Assembly (NCBI RefSeq): GCF_000006445.2
Contig: NC_006044.2
Span: 1,054,001-1,118,000 of the forward strand
DNA: 64,000 nt
Source: Debaryomyces hansenii CBS767
Lineage: Eukaryota > Ascomycota > Pichiomycetes > Serinales > Debaryomycetaceae
Reading direction: 5' to 3'
Under the pieces are notes generated by a model. The model made no database searches and was not told where the DNA came from. It saw only the letters and a program-made list of their open reading frames with translations. Positions 1 to 9,798 of the stretch are shown here, piece by piece. Every line of letters begins with the position of its first letter. Position 1 is the stretch's first letter. A program made the position numbers and the translations under genes.

Positions 1-1
1 G

Positions 2-2131
2 AATGATAATGGGGAACAGAATGGTCCGAAAGGAACGGATGTCATAACGCCAAATGCCGAGTCAGTCACCCCAGTACGCAGCAATGAAGAGAAGACTAAG
101 TTGAAGCACGAGAGCGATAGAAACGAGGAAGGCCACAATGGAAATAAAGATGGCTCCAATGTATCGACGAAGCAAGAGGCCAGTGCCGGTATGATGAAAA
201 AGTTCATGCTTGGAAGAAAGAGATCAGTTTCGAGTCCAACCAGTCCTGCGACCGGCAATAGGAAACCGCAACAGAGTAACCTACTGATTAATACAGAGAG
301 CCCAAAGGATATCCCAGAAATCATTACTGAGAATACTGAAAGCCCTGTTATCTCCTCTAATCTTTATTTTGCCCATCAGGGTTTACCGCCTCATATGAAT
401 AACCATAATAAGAATAATCATACTCTTGCTGCAAGTGCAGCCAATGAAGATGATATTTCCGTTGCTTTAAGGCATAACGATTCGGTATTCTCGCTTAATG
501 ATGGCGGTCCTTTAAAGCCTCCCAATGTATATCAATCAAAGTTATCTGCAAGTGATGAATCAGGCTCTGAGCATGAGCCAATACCAGAGCATACTACCGA
601 ATCGGGACTCAAGACACCAGAGGAAAGCACTTTGCAGAATAAGAACAAGTTGGAGGTTCCTCCACATACGTTACCGCATCCTGGACAAGCTAGTCCTTTC
701 CAAAAGACTTTAAGAAGAGTTGCATCCGCACCATTAGTTCATAGATTACTCAATGATTCAAACACGAGATTGCCACAAACGAGAGCTTATGTTTCAAATG
801 ACGATGACTTTGATATCACTGAGCATATTGGTGAATTAAAGAGTGGTAGACCACGGACTTTAAGTAGGGGTAGAATGTACTCAAGTGCTTCTACCAAGAT
901 CATGGACGCCCAGGTTAATCAAAACAGTTTTAAGAAGATTAGATTATTGGGTAAAGGTGACGTTGGTAAAGTTTATTTGGTTAAAGAGAATTTGTCAAAT
1001 AGATTGTACGCAATGAAAATCTTATCTAAAAAGGAAATGATCGAAAGAAACAAAATCAAGAGAGCATTAGCCGAGCAAGATATCTTAGCTACCAGTAACC
1101 ACCCATTCATTGTTACCCTATATCACTCATTTCAATCAAATGATTACTTGTATTTATGCATGGAATATTGTATGGGTGGTGAATTTTTTAGAGCCTTACA
1201 AACAAGGGAAACCAAAACGATTTCTGAAACTGATGCTAAGTTTTATGCGGCTGAGGTAACAGCTGCATTAGAATATTTACATTTAATGGGATTTATTTAT
1301 AGAGATTTAAAACCTGAAAACATTTTATTGCATCAATCAGGGCATATTATGTTGAGTGATTTCGATTTATCGAAACAATCTGAAAGTACAAAGAATCCAG
1401 AGATTTTTTTCAGTAAAACATCTCACGGCTTAAGTTCCAGCAATAATCACAATGGACCAACGTTAGACACCAAGGCGTGCATTGATGGATTTAGAACTAA
1501 TTCGTTTGTCGGTACTGAAGAGTACATTGCACCTGAAGTTATCCGAGGCAAAGGTCATACAAGTGCAGTTGATTGGTGGACTTTGGGTATTTTCATTTAT
1601 GAAATGTTATTTGGTACTACTCCATTTAAGGGAAGAGACCGAAAGAAGACGTTCGGCAATGTTTTGAAAAAGGAGGTTAAGTTTTTGGAAACTCGCTCAA
1701 TTTCGTCTAGTTGTAAAAGTTTAATCAAAAAATTATTGATAAAAGATGAAGCAAAGAGATTGGGTTCAAAAACAGGTGCATCCGACATTAAGAATCATGC
1801 GTTCTTTAAGAATACGCAATGGGCTCTATTAAGGCACCAAAAGCCTCCAATGATCCCTGTTTTAAGCAAGAATAAGAGAGCAGATAAAGTTGAGAGGTAT
1901 GACAGTGAAGAAGATCAAATCACGGACAGCACTACAGATGTTTCTGAAAATAAGGATATTCTTAATGACCCTTTTGCTAACTTCAGTTCTGTCACATTAC
2001 ATTATAATGAACTAGATTCAGGTGATGATCAAATGGTATACAATGAAGCAGACAACACGGTATATACAAGTGTTGCATATACCATGACTAACGATTCTTC
2101 ACCAAAACCTAAACATTTTTTAAAAAGATAA
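2..2131 (+). CDS. FPK1: FPK1/KIN82-type flippase kinase (5' end outside window)
   Basis: AGC-family Ser/Thr kinase, best matched to yeast Fpk1/Kin82, which phosphorylate the aminophospholipid flippases Dnf1/Dnf2 at the plasma membrane and endosomes. The reading frame is open to the left edge of the window with no in-frame stop, so the true start lies outside; a TTG at 101 is not a credible start. A long Ser/Asn-rich, low-complexity N-terminal region precedes the kinase domain (about nt 929-1815). Visible motifs: glycine loop [16 protein letters not shown] lysine, YRDLKPEN catalytic loop, and SDFDLS in place of DFG. DFD is typical of this family and of plant phototropin-like kinases. [11 protein letters not shown] is the activation/P+1 segment, and a roughly 45-residue insert lies between DFD and it, another family trait. 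The tail carries DPFANF. Confidence in the family is high; the choice between FPK1 and KIN82 is not resolvable here. Confidence 0.88.
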   Translation, partial: NDNGEQNGPKGTDVITPNAESVTPVRSNEEKTKLKHESDRNEEGHNGNKDGSNVSTKQEASAGMMKKFMLGRKRSVSSPTSPATGNRKPQQSNLLINTESPKDIPEIITENTESPVISSNLYFAHQGLPPHMNNHNKNNHTLAASAANEDDISVALRHNDSVFSLNDGGPLKPPNVYQSKLSASDESGSEHEPIPEHTTESGLKTPEESTLQNKNKLEVPPHTLPHPGQASPFQKTLRRVASAPLVHRLLNDSNTRLPQTRAYVSNDDDFDITEHIGELKSGRPRTLSRGRMYSSASTKIMDAQVNQNSFKKIRLLGKGDVGKVYLVKENLSNRLYAMKILSKKEMIERNKIKRALAEQDILATSNHPFIVTLYHSFQSNDYLYLCMEYCMGGEFFRALQTRETKTISETDAKFYAAEVTAALEYLHLMGFIYRDLKPENILLHQSGHIMLSDFDLSKQSESTKNPEIFFSKTSHGLSSSNNHNGPTLDTKACIDGFRTNSFVGTEEYIAPEVIRGKGHTSAVDWWTLGIFIYEMLFGTTPFKGRDRKKTFGNVLKKEVKFLETRSISSSCKSLIKKLLIKDEAKRLGSKTGASDIKNHAFFKNTQWALLRHQKPPMIPVLSKNKRADKVERYDSEEDQITDSTTDVSENKDILNDPFANFSSVTLHYNELDSGDDQMVYNEADNTVYTSVAYTMTNDSSPKPKHFLKR

Positions 2132-2430
2132 TTTAAATAAAAGTTTTCATAATTTCATTAGTAGTCAAATGTAAGTACTATTACAATAAACGTTTAGATG
2201 ATAAAATTAGAATTCGGATGTCACCTTGTAATGCCAACTCTATCTGTAACTACAATAATAATTAAATTAATTATGTTTAATTGAAATTTTATGTATTTAT
2301 AAACCCAAATCATTTACTTGTGAATAAATGCCATATGCGAAAAATTGTAATGAAACGTTTCAAGAAGATTAAAATGAAAACTTTAGTAATGTACAAGATG
2401 AATGCTGATAAAATTATGATGTTAAAAAAT

Positions 2431-3507
2431 CTAACATTCAACTAAGTCAACTATACTTAAGTGAACGGCAGAACATTGCTCAGCAATACTTTCGTCGTAT
2501 AAGTTGTAGAAATCACCAGAGTGACATTGGTAGAAAATAGTTTGGTCACCTAATGCTAAGAGACCGTTCTCAGTAACAGACCAACCAGCAGCGTAAATAG
2601 AACCTGCTTGTGGTGGTGGACCATCAAATTGGAATTGTCTATTAGAAACAATAGCACCAATTCTACCCTTTTCGTCAGTTAAGACTGAACCGTTCAATTG
2701 CATGCCTAATGAGTTGGTGCCGACACAAGATTGTGGAACGGAGGAGTCGGAATCAGAAGAAGACTTAGCAGAATCAGTTTGCTGTTGGACTTGACCGTCA
2801 TTTATTTGAGAAGCAACGGTAGCAGTAGTTGGGGATTGGGAGGTTTGTTGTTGGATTTGACCATCACCGATTTGGTTAACAACAGAAGCAGTTTCAGCTG
2901 CTGCAGTTTGTTGTTGGATTTGACCGTCACCGATTTGGTTGACTACGGAAGCAGTTTGAGCAGTTTGTTGTTGGATTTGACCATCACCAATTTGATTAAC
3001 AACGGAAGCAGTTTGAGCAGTTTGTTGTTGGATTTGACCGTCACCGATTTGGTTAACAACAGAAGCAGTTGGGGTTGGTTGTGCGGTTTGTTGTTGGATT
3101 TGTCCGTCACCAATTTGGTTGACAACAGAAGCAGTTTCTGCTGCTGCAGTTTGTTGTTGAATTTGACCGTCACCAATTTGGTTAACAACAGATGCAGTTT
3201 CAGCTGCAGCAGATTGTTGTTGGATTTGACCATCACCAATTTGGTTAACAACGTCATCTCTCTTGGCAGCACCACTGGCAGAGGCTGCAGCAGTAACGGC
3301 AGAATCGGTTTCCGCAACTGTGGAAGAGATGGCAACCGAAGATTCAACTGTCTTAACTTGGATACCGAACTTATGGGTGTGGTCGGTGGTAGCACCAGCT
3401 GGGGCTGACCCAGTTGGAGTTAAGGTGGTCCATGGTTCAGATGGAACATAAGCAGCAAGAGTAGAAGCAATTAAGGCTGTAGATGTAAAAATAACTGAGT
3501 ATCTCAT
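2431..3507 (-). CDS. PIR1: PIR-family covalently linked cell wall protein
   Basis: A 358-residue secreted wall mannoprotein of the PIR family. PIR proteins attach to beta-1,3-glucan through an alkali-labile ester on a Gln of each repeat. Order: signal peptide (about residues 1-19), a [12 protein letters not shown] segment typical of the family, a Kex2 site (AAKRDD, about residue 81), eight PIR repeats with core [11 protein letters not shown] (the eighth is [10 protein letters not shown]), then a C-terminal domain with four Cys (CVGTN, YQC, EQC, VEC) and the [13 protein letters not shown] motif. Repeats 1-7 are nearly identical, separated by [14 protein letters not shown] or longer linkers, so copy number is likely variable between strains. 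Reverse-strand and alternate-frame reading frames here are repeat shadows. The promoter carries a TATA box and a cluster of Ace2/Swi5-type sites. PIR family is certain; which PIR orthologue is not. Confidence 0.93.
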   Translation of the reverse strand: MRYSVIFTSTALIASTLAAYVPSEPWTTLTPTGSAPAGATTDHTHKFGIQVKTVESSVAISSTVAETDSAVTAAASASGAAKRDDVVNQIGDGQIQQQSAAAETASVVNQIGDGQIQQQTAAAETASVVNQIGDGQIQQQTAQPTPTASVVNQIGDGQIQQQTAQTASVVNQIGDGQIQQQTAQTASVVNQIGDGQIQQQTAAAETASVVNQIGDGQIQQQTSQSPTTATVASQINDGQVQQQTDSAKSSSDSDSSVPQSCVGTNSLGMQLNGSVLTDEKGRIGAIVSNRQFQFDGPPPQAGSIYAAGWSVTENGLLALGDQTIFYQCHSGDFYNLYDESIAEQCSAVHLSIVDLVEC

Positions 3508-3581
3508 ATTTGGTTGATTGGTGAAGATTTGTTAATTAATACTTTTTCCAATTTCTTCAATCTTGGGGTAGAGAAAGACAT

Positions 3582-3589
3582 TTATATAC
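3582..3589 (-). promoter_or_regulatory. TATA box of the PIR gene
   Basis: Read on the minus strand the sequence is GTATATAAA, about 75 bp upstream of the PIR start codon, a normal place for a strong yeast TATA element. Confidence 0.5.
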
Positions 3590-3683
3590 TTTTTGAAATT
3601 GTTTCGTCATTTGCACAATTTAATAACATAATGCTTGCAATGGAAGCAACGGATTAAGGGGCAATGATCCTGACGTTGATTTA

Positions 3684-3763
3684 TGCTGGTATAGTCATAC
3701 AATCATGACATGCACCGATTTATGCTGGTTGTCCACATCATTGTTGGCTGGTTATGCTGGCTA
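3684..3763 (-). promoter_or_regulatory. Cluster of four Ace2/Swi5-type sites upstream of PIR
   Basis: On the minus strand there are four CCAGC cores in 80 bp: ACCAGCA (3684-3690), AACCAGCA (3723-3730), AACCAGCC (3746-3753) and AGCCAGCA (3755-3762). In S. cerevisiae Ace2 and Swi5 bind ACCAGC and drive M/G1 expression of wall genes including PIR family members. Distance to the ATG is about 180-255 bp. Binding is inferred from the motif alone. Confidence 0.5.
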
Positions 3764-5696
3764 AAAGTGAAGGCTGCGAATTTCAAAACAAACAAAAGTA
3801 CGTCATACAGGTTGCAAGCAATAACTTAAAGTGTTAAATTACATGCATAATTAATTAACCTTCGTATTTGACGTCTGTTCACGAGCCTTGACATAAGGGG
3901 GCGTTGCTAATCCTAAAACAGGTGTTATATATACAAGATTTATGATTGTTCTGGATATGAGTCGTATTATTATATAATCGATAAAAAATTACAGTGTACT
4001 AAAAATAGGTATTATATAAGAAAATGACCTATTTCAAGAGTTTTGTGACAAGCCTTGCGTAAGGGATAACTAGAGAGCTTCTATAAATAAAACGATGATA
4101 ATTCGTACGATTAGACTCCTACCAGTAGGATAAGGTTGATAGTCGGCCACTAGGCATTTGATCATACAACGGCCAAAAATTGCTCTTCGAACCAATTTCT
4201 CAATGGAATACCGAAAAAGATGTACGGTACGTAAACTAGGTTTATAAGATAAAGGAGTCGGAAAAAGCTTGGGTCTAGCATTGAAAACGGACCAGCAATC
4301 TCTGCATACACATGGGAGTGTACACTGGGTGTTTGAGAAGAGGACAGTAATTAGATGTGGAACTGCATAATGACATATTTAAACCTTGCGGCACCTGGAG
4401 ATATTGGTAGAGCAGATTCAGTTCATGACATTTGAAATTGTGCGGACAACGTTATCACGAAGAATTATAAGCATACTGGGTATATTACCTAATCTAGGCC
4501 GAAGTAGCAGTGTAATATTATATTGTGAAATAGAGATTTGCGGACAGAAGCGAAGTAAGAACAAGAATTCGACACATCCAATGTAGAAAGAAGAACTGAT
4601 TATCATACGATGTTTTTACAGTTAGTAAATTTCTAAACGGTGTTGTGTGTGCTAGGGATATTGCTGCAAATTTTGTTTTCACTTTCTATTCATTGAATAG
4701 AAGAGATGTTTTTAAGTAGAATTACTCATTTGGTAAATTAGTTGCGCAAAACATTAAAATTGCGGCATAGTTCATCGGTAGTATCTCTTATACAATGGGC
4801 TTGTTAAAATCAATCATCTTAAGGACGAGCGTCGAGAAAACAAGGACAAGCAATTTTTTATGGGGCTTAGGACGATATATTTAGCAGGGGTGCTTCCTAA
4901 AAGACTTTTGGGATTACCGAGTTCGTTGGGCCTTATTTTTGTATGTTACAGTCTAAGTAGGCCGTAGAAGGTAACACAATGCGTCGAAAAGGTCTGCGAA
5001 ATGACAGTGCTCAAGAAATGGGGCTTATAGATGATTTCAATCGTCCTGAAATATCAACTTGTAACAACTGGATAGGGCGAAGCTCTGACTGAAACCGAAC
5101 GCACATGAATGGAAGTATGTTGTCGTCGATGGTTTATTACAGATGGAAGAAATTTCAAATGTAAAATTGTAACTTCAGTTTGTAGTTGATAAATCGAACG
5201 AGTTCAAAACAGAGATATGTTCTAGATAGTATAAAACAAGCTGACAATATTTTAGAAGTTCCCCAATATTAGGTTTCATATTGTTCGTCGCTGTTACAGC
5301 TTCCCGTCAAAAGCAGAATTTCCTTTAGGATTATAGGAATATTAATGTATATTCTATAATTTGTTATCAGTGCCAACAATATACTTATAAGTATAATTCA
5401 ATTTTGTCTAGTTCGGAAAACCCCCTTTGAAAACTAAAACCTTTTCAACTATTGCCTGGGTAAGGTATATCTTAATTACGGGAACCAAAACATTAAGGTA
5501 TAACCTTGACAATACGTTGAAGTTATTTTCACTTCTTTTAATTATTTTGAGTTGGATTGTCCAATAAGAAAATTTCCGAAGTCCATCGTCGCTCCAATAG
5601 GCTACTTTGGCTAAAACTAGAGTATCATCGTCGCAATTTGAATATCAGGACTGTTTTAAACAATTTTATACGTATCATTATATGATATTGCGTCCT
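3764..5696. other. Gene-poor stretch
   Basis: About 1.9 kb without a credible gene. Short open frames such as 4386-4586 have no recognisable features and are interrupted by AT-rich sequence. I saw no tRNA, no clear LTR pair and no similarity to neighbouring genes. The right end runs into the duplicated upstream region of the LysM-like gene. Confidence 0.5.
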
Positions 5697-5699
5697 CGG

Positions 5700-7020
5700 T
5701 TATTTCTTCGTATCCAAATTCTAATAAGGTGGGTTGTAATTCTGAGCTTCATCTGATTACCTTATTATTTCGGTGATATGCATCTGACATCGGGAATAAA
5801 CCGAATTTATTGCAACACAAGGTCGTGTGTAAAGAGTTCTGGTGATAAACTTAAGATGAAGAGTATCTAGAATGTCCTAAGTATATCTGTCCTTAGTTAA
5901 CTGTTGCAGATATCCGGGGGTTTCTCTTTAGGAACGGATCTAGGATTAATTGTTTCGTGAAGAATAAGTCAATCATTATTCACTATAATTCTACTTATAC
6001 ACCATAATCCCAATGTTACATGACATTATTGATTTTTCGTAAAACAAAGGTATATATCCGTCTATTATACATATCCGACATACTTATTGATACGGCCAAT
6101 TTCAACATAAGGCATCATATTTTCGAACGTTTGCGAGAAATTTTGCGGGAGAAGATATTTCGAGGTCATCAATCTTAATGCCTAACTTCACTATATTCTT
6201 TTTTTCAGCCGAAGTAACGATTAAAAAAATTTGAAAATGAAGCTGTCAATTTTAACAATCCTTCTGACTGTGCTTACATCAGTTAACTCCAAAGTAGAAG
6301 ATCACAAAATTGAAAATTCAGAACTTAGTGTTAATGTTAACGATGGTTCTGGGGATGAATACTCTGGTGTAGTGATTCACGGAAATGAGAAAAGAGACGA
6401 TGATGATGGTCAAGAAGATGATGGAGACAACGATGGTCGTACTGAAATAGAAGATTATTGTAAGTTTTATATTGCTCAAGATAATGACGAAACATGTGCT
6501 TCAATTGCGGCTAAATATTCTGGTCTTACAGAAAGCGATATTGTGAGTTTTAATTCTAAAAATGGTCATTTTTATGGTTGTGATTGGATATGGGAAGGAG
6601 ATGAAATATGTATATCTAAACCTTATGGCGACAACGATAACGACCATCAGCGTACGTCCTCTGAACGTAGTTCATCCCTGAAAACTTCAGCACAATCTTC
6701 GAAACTTACATCGACAAGAAATTCGCAAGCAACTGATAACGATGGTAATGAAACTGACACTGATGACGACCATGGACGTACCACTAAGTCATCTTCTAAG
6801 CGTAGTTCATCGCAGGCTCCAGCACAATCATCGTCGACAAGTAATTCGCAGTCAACTGATTCAGGGTCTGGTGCTACAGTAGATTATCAACGTTCGTGGT
6901 TTGGTATTGCCGGTGCTATTGCACTTGGTGGCTTCTTGATTTAATATATTACCGTTACATAGATTCAATTGACAATATTACACGCATTAAAGAAGATTGT
7001 TGCAATAATTCATTTATTTC
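5700..7020 (+). repeat. Tandem segmental duplication, copy 1
   Basis: About 1.3 kb containing upstream DNA, the LysM-like gene and about 75 bp of 3' flank. It matches the following segment in the same order: GTTCTAATAAGGT-like start, CATCTGACATC, GGGTCGTGTG, AGAGTTCTGGTGATAAA, ATAAGTCAA, GAGAAATTTT, a pyrimidine-rich TTTTTTCAG just before the gene, both gene ends, and AATTGACAATATTACAC after the stop. Divergence is substantial, so the duplication is not recent. Confidence 0.7.
6237..6944 (+). CDS. Secreted LysM-like protein, probable GPI anchor
   Basis: A 235-residue secreted protein. The ATG at 6237 is chosen; a TTG six bases upstream only extends the frame. N-terminal signal peptide (about 1-18), then an acidic segment with a Kex2-type KR site (NEKRDDDD, about residue 54). 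A domain with four Cys follows (about 75-132: DYCKFYIAQDNDETCASIAAKY, then GCDWIWEGDEICI). Its layout of a D-x-x-x-T-C-xx-I-A-xx-Y helix and a C-terminal W-x-G-xx-xC-I strand matches LysM chitin/peptidoglycan-binding modules. A Ser/Thr-rich, Asp-rich stalk follows, and then a short hydrophobic C-terminus ending GGFLI, typical of a GPI signal. Residue 3 is a CTG codon (Ser in the CTG clade). The tandem paralogue at 7900 lacks the LysM-like domain. Ligand and function are unknown. Confidence 0.75.
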   Translation: MKLSILTILLTVLTSVNSKVEDHKIENSELSVNVNDGSGDEYSGVVIHGNEKRDDDDGQEDDGDNDGRTEIEDYCKFYIAQDNDETCASIAAKYSGLTESDIVSFNSKNGHFYGCDWIWEGDEICISKPYGDNDNDHQRTSSERSSSLKTSAQSSKLTSTRNSQATDNDGNETDTDDDHGRTTKSSSKRSSSQAPAQSSSTSNSQSTDSGSGATVDYQRSWFGIAGAIALGGFLI

Positions 7021-7899
7021 TTTGTGTCTAAGTTCTAATAAGGTAGATTGTAATTCTAAACTTCGTCAGATTTATCTTATTATGATATCCATCTGACATC
7101 AGGAATAAACCTAACTTTGATATATTGCAACAGGGTCGTGTGGAAAGAGTTCTGGTGATAAAGTTTAAGATGAAGAATATCAATCCTTAGTTAAATGGTT
7201 TTCTCGTTAGGTACGGATTTGAGAACTAATCGCTTTCGTGATGAATAAGTCAACCATTATCACTATAATTCATTCTACTTTTACACCATAATCTCAACAT
7301 TATTATATCTGAAATCACTGACTTGTATAATGACCTAAAACAAATAAGAATTATATCCCAGTGTATAATAATTCCTATATATACGGCATACTATATGGTA
7401 TATCCGTCACCAACAAATTTAATATATGACAATATCTCCGTTCGAGCATTTCCGAGAAATTTTAGCGAAAAAAGATTTGTGTGGGGTTATAATGTTCGAG
7501 TATTACTTATGGGAGGTGTAGGTGCTCGTATTGATACTTTATTTCAAGGTCATAGAATCTCACCAAAAGCTTCACTGTATTCTTTTTTCAGTCAAAGTAA
7601 TGTAGTTTTGAGATCCAAAGTAACCGAAACTAGGCTGCAGTAAACGAGATACATAACAGTATGAATCGTCTATTCGTTTGATCAAGGGTGTAATGAGCTT
7701 CTTGTAGTTTTAAATTTATAACCTTTTGGGTATTATATAATATATGGGGTACAGAAACTCACACGGCATCCAAATTTACGAGCAATCTGATTTTCATATC
7801 TAGTTTAAATTCAGCTCAATTTCCTTCGTAAGTGACCATAAGTTCTGTCTATAATGCAACGTTGAAATATTAATATTTGTATGGTTCAAAAAATTCAAA

Positions 7900-8712
7900 A
7901 TGAGGCTGTCAATTCTATCAATCCTTTTAACTGTGGCTACATCAGTTAACTCCAAAATAGTAGATTACAGAGTGAAAAATTCGGAACTTAGAGTTAATCT
8001 TAATGATGGTTCTGGCGATGAATACTCTGGTGTGGTGATTCATGGAAATGGGAAAAGAGACGATGGTCATGAAAGTGATCGAGACAACGATGACAATGAT
8101 GCTGATGATAACAACGATGGTTATGAAAGTGATCGAGATAACGATAACAATGGTGGTAACCAAACTGACAACGATGGCCACGATACCGACTTGGACGACG
8201 ACAATGACGACCATCAGCGTACTGCGTCCTCGGGACGTACTTCATCCGTGAAGACTTCACAATCTTCAAAACGTACATCGACAAAAACTTCGCAGGCAAC
8301 TGATAATGACGGCAACGAAACTGATAACGATGGCCATGACACTGACTCGGATGACGACAATGATGGCCAACGTCGTACTGCGTCTTCGGGACGTAGTTCA
8401 TCCTTGAATAATTCACAATCTTCAAAACGTACATCGACAAAAAATTCGCAGGCAACTAACAACGATGGTAATGAAACTGATAATGATGGCCACGACACTG
8501 ATACCGATGACGATAATGATGACCATAGACATACCACTAAGTCCTCTTCTAGACAAGGTTCATCGCAGACTTCAGCACAATCATCGGAATCTTCCTCTAC
8601 AAGTAATTCGCAGTCAACTGATTCTGGGTCGGGCGCTGCAGCAGATTATCAACTTTCGTGGCTTGGTATATCCGTTGCTGGTGCAGTGGCACTTGGTGGC
8701 TTCTTGATTTAG
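7900..8712 (+). CDS. Secreted Asp/Ser-rich repeat protein, GPI-type, LysM lost
   Basis: A 270-residue paralogue of the preceding gene. The signal peptide, the following segment (SELRVNLNDGSGDEYSG), the Kex2-type KR site and the Ser-rich GPI-type C-terminus (STSNSQSTDSGSG, ending GGFLI) are shared. The Cys-containing LysM-like domain is absent; the mature protein has no Cys. In its place are very acidic DNDG/DDDND blocks and about three copies of a 50-52 residue unit (nt about 8149-8610) with core DNDGHDTDxDDDND, then ASSGRxSS and SQSSKRTSTKxSQAT. The repeat period is about 153-156 bp, in frame. Long reverse-strand frames over this gene are repeat shadows. It is likely a wall-anchored stalk or calcium-binding surface protein, but function is unknown. 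Confidence 0.75.
   Translation: MRLSILSILLTVATSVNSKIVDYRVKNSELRVNLNDGSGDEYSGVVIHGNGKRDDGHESDRDNDDNDADDNNDGYESDRDNDNNGGNQTDNDGHDTDLDDDNDDHQRTASSGRTSSVKTSQSSKRTSTKTSQATDNDGNETDNDGHDTDSDDDNDGQRRTASSGRSSSLNNSQSSKRTSTKNSQATNNDGNETDNDGHDTDTDDDNDDHRHTTKSSSRQGSSQTSAQSSESSSTSNSQSTDSGSGAAADYQLSWLGISVAGAVALGGFLI
8149..8610 (+). repeat. In-frame minisatellite, about 153-156 bp period, three units
   Basis: Units begin near 8149, 8302 and 8458. Each has GATGGCCA(C/T)GA followed by Asp codons, a Ser/Arg-rich stretch and a conserved TCTTCAAAACGTACATCGAC block in the first two units. The third is truncated and merges into the common C-terminal Ser-rich tail. Confidence 0.75.
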
Positions 8713-9411
8713 TATATAATCATTTCATAGGTTTAATTGACAATATTACACCGAGAATTAAAGAAAATAGTCGCAATAATAGGTAAAAGTTGCAAAAATA
8801 TGCATATATTCAGAAATATCATTCTACTTATATGTTATCTTTCGTTATTTTAGTATATTGGATTGCTTGGACATAACCTTAGTATATTCAACCATATATA
8901 GTAGACTAACTTTCATTTTCTGCTAGCTTTAAGATCTAACTAAATTGTGAATAATAATGATACTCTACTAATTCACTATGGTTTAAATAATGAATTGAAC
9001 TAACAGGAAAACTTATCATACGTCTAATATGGTGATTCAATAACGAAGTCGTTAATTCTGCAAATTTCAATCATACTAATCCATATTTATAGGGCTGTAG
9101 GAACGGGATTTTACAGCATTATTGTATTGTAAGGAAGATAGCCAAAAAAAAAAAAAGTCAAGACCAGCCCCATTCTCAACCAAAGTACCAGGACTTTCAT
9201 TACCCCACAGATTAAGCACCAAGAAAGTGTGTTGTTGAAACGAAGTAGATAGTAGACCGTAGATTGAACCAAAGGTGTTTGGATGCAAAAATGATTACAT
9301 AATATACAATTTTGTGTAATGTTCAAAAAACCTCAAATTGACTTAACCAACCATAATCAACTAAAATAAACTTACAGTACTAGAGAATAAATCAAATAAA
9401 AGGGATATAAG
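8713..9411. other. Intergenic region with a 13-A tract
   Basis: The first 75 bp belong to the duplication. A run of 13 A lies at 9144-9156. Overlapping minus-strand frames at 9076-9326 (70 and 71 codons) have no recognisable domain, and one depends on the homopolymer. The last 80 bp are the leader of the NDUFB2-like gene. Confidence 0.4.
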
Positions 9412-9591
9412 ATGGCCGGTCACGCAGCTAAATATATTCGTCATGCAGCAGCATCGGCTCCTCACGTCGATCCACGTTTAAAGTGGACTTCTAAATTATT
9501 AGGTGCTACTATGTGGTTCGTTATTATGTACAGAGTGAAAGAAGATGGTCCAGTTATGTTCGGCCAAAAATTACCATTTGAAAACCATTAA
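9412..9591 (+). CDS. NDUFB2: Complex I accessory subunit NDUFB2-like (59 aa)
   Basis: A 59-residue protein starting MAGHAAKYIRHAA and ending in PFENH. The core LLGATMWFVIMYRVKEDGPV then MFGQKLPFE matches the NDUFB2 (AGGG) family, whose plant and animal members have an MWFW..YRAKQDGP...G..HPWE signature. It is a one-helix accessory subunit of the membrane arm of mitochondrial NADH:ubiquinone oxidoreductase. The gene lies below a 60-codon ORF cutoff and is easily missed. Its presence implies a complex I-containing yeast. The upstream ATG context is clean, with no other in-frame ATG. It converges with the minus-strand gene that ends at 9799. Confidence 0.75.
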   Translation: MAGHAAKYIRHAAASAPHVDPRLKWTSKLLGATMWFVIMYRVKEDGPVMFGQKLPFENH

Positions 9592-9798
9592 ATAACTAAA
9601 GGTTTAGTCATGTCATCACGTTAATCCGTGTTCAGTTATATTTATATATAATTAGAATATTTAGTAAATAAAATTAATTATATTGATAAGGTTCAGAGTG
9701 TATGGTTTGCCTATTTGAGAAACCCGAAAATTCTGATTAAGACCGAAAGAGAGAAAGTCTACTTCATTTATACGGGGAGTAATTATACGTCAGGTTAT

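Larger units (their letters stand above)
7014..8790 (+). repeat. Tandem segmental duplication, copy 2
   Basis: Second copy of the unit beginning near 5700. Upstream DNA (about 7014-7640), the gene ends and about 75 bp of 3' flank can be aligned by eye. An extra stretch of about 250 bp (7640-7890) lies between the shared promoter block and the ATG. The short open frame 7323-7643 lies inside this duplicated non-coding DNA and is probably not a gene. Confidence 0.65.

Noticed and set aside
2731..3408. Long plus-strand and alternate-frame open frames over the PIR gene
   Set aside because: Produced by the in-frame repeats of the PIR gene; no independent features.
4190..4200. TTCGAACC, resembling part of a tRNA B box
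   Set aside because: No A box at the right distance and no cloverleaf could be drawn.
5118..5378. Possible second solo LTR ending in CCAACA
   Set aside because: The end fits but no upstream TG start has a matching 5-bp duplication (AAGTA, AGATA or CATAT versus ATATA) and the lengths are short or ambiguous.
7323..7643. 106-codon open frame on the plus strand
   Set aside because: It lies in duplicated upstream DNA, is not open in the matching copy, and shows no protein features.
7942..8537. Several long reverse-strand frames over the acidic repeat gene
   Set aside because: Low-complexity shadows of GAT/GAC/TCA codons.
9076..9326. Two overlapping minus-strand frames of 70 and 71 codons
   Set aside because: No recognisable domain; one depends on the 13-A tract.
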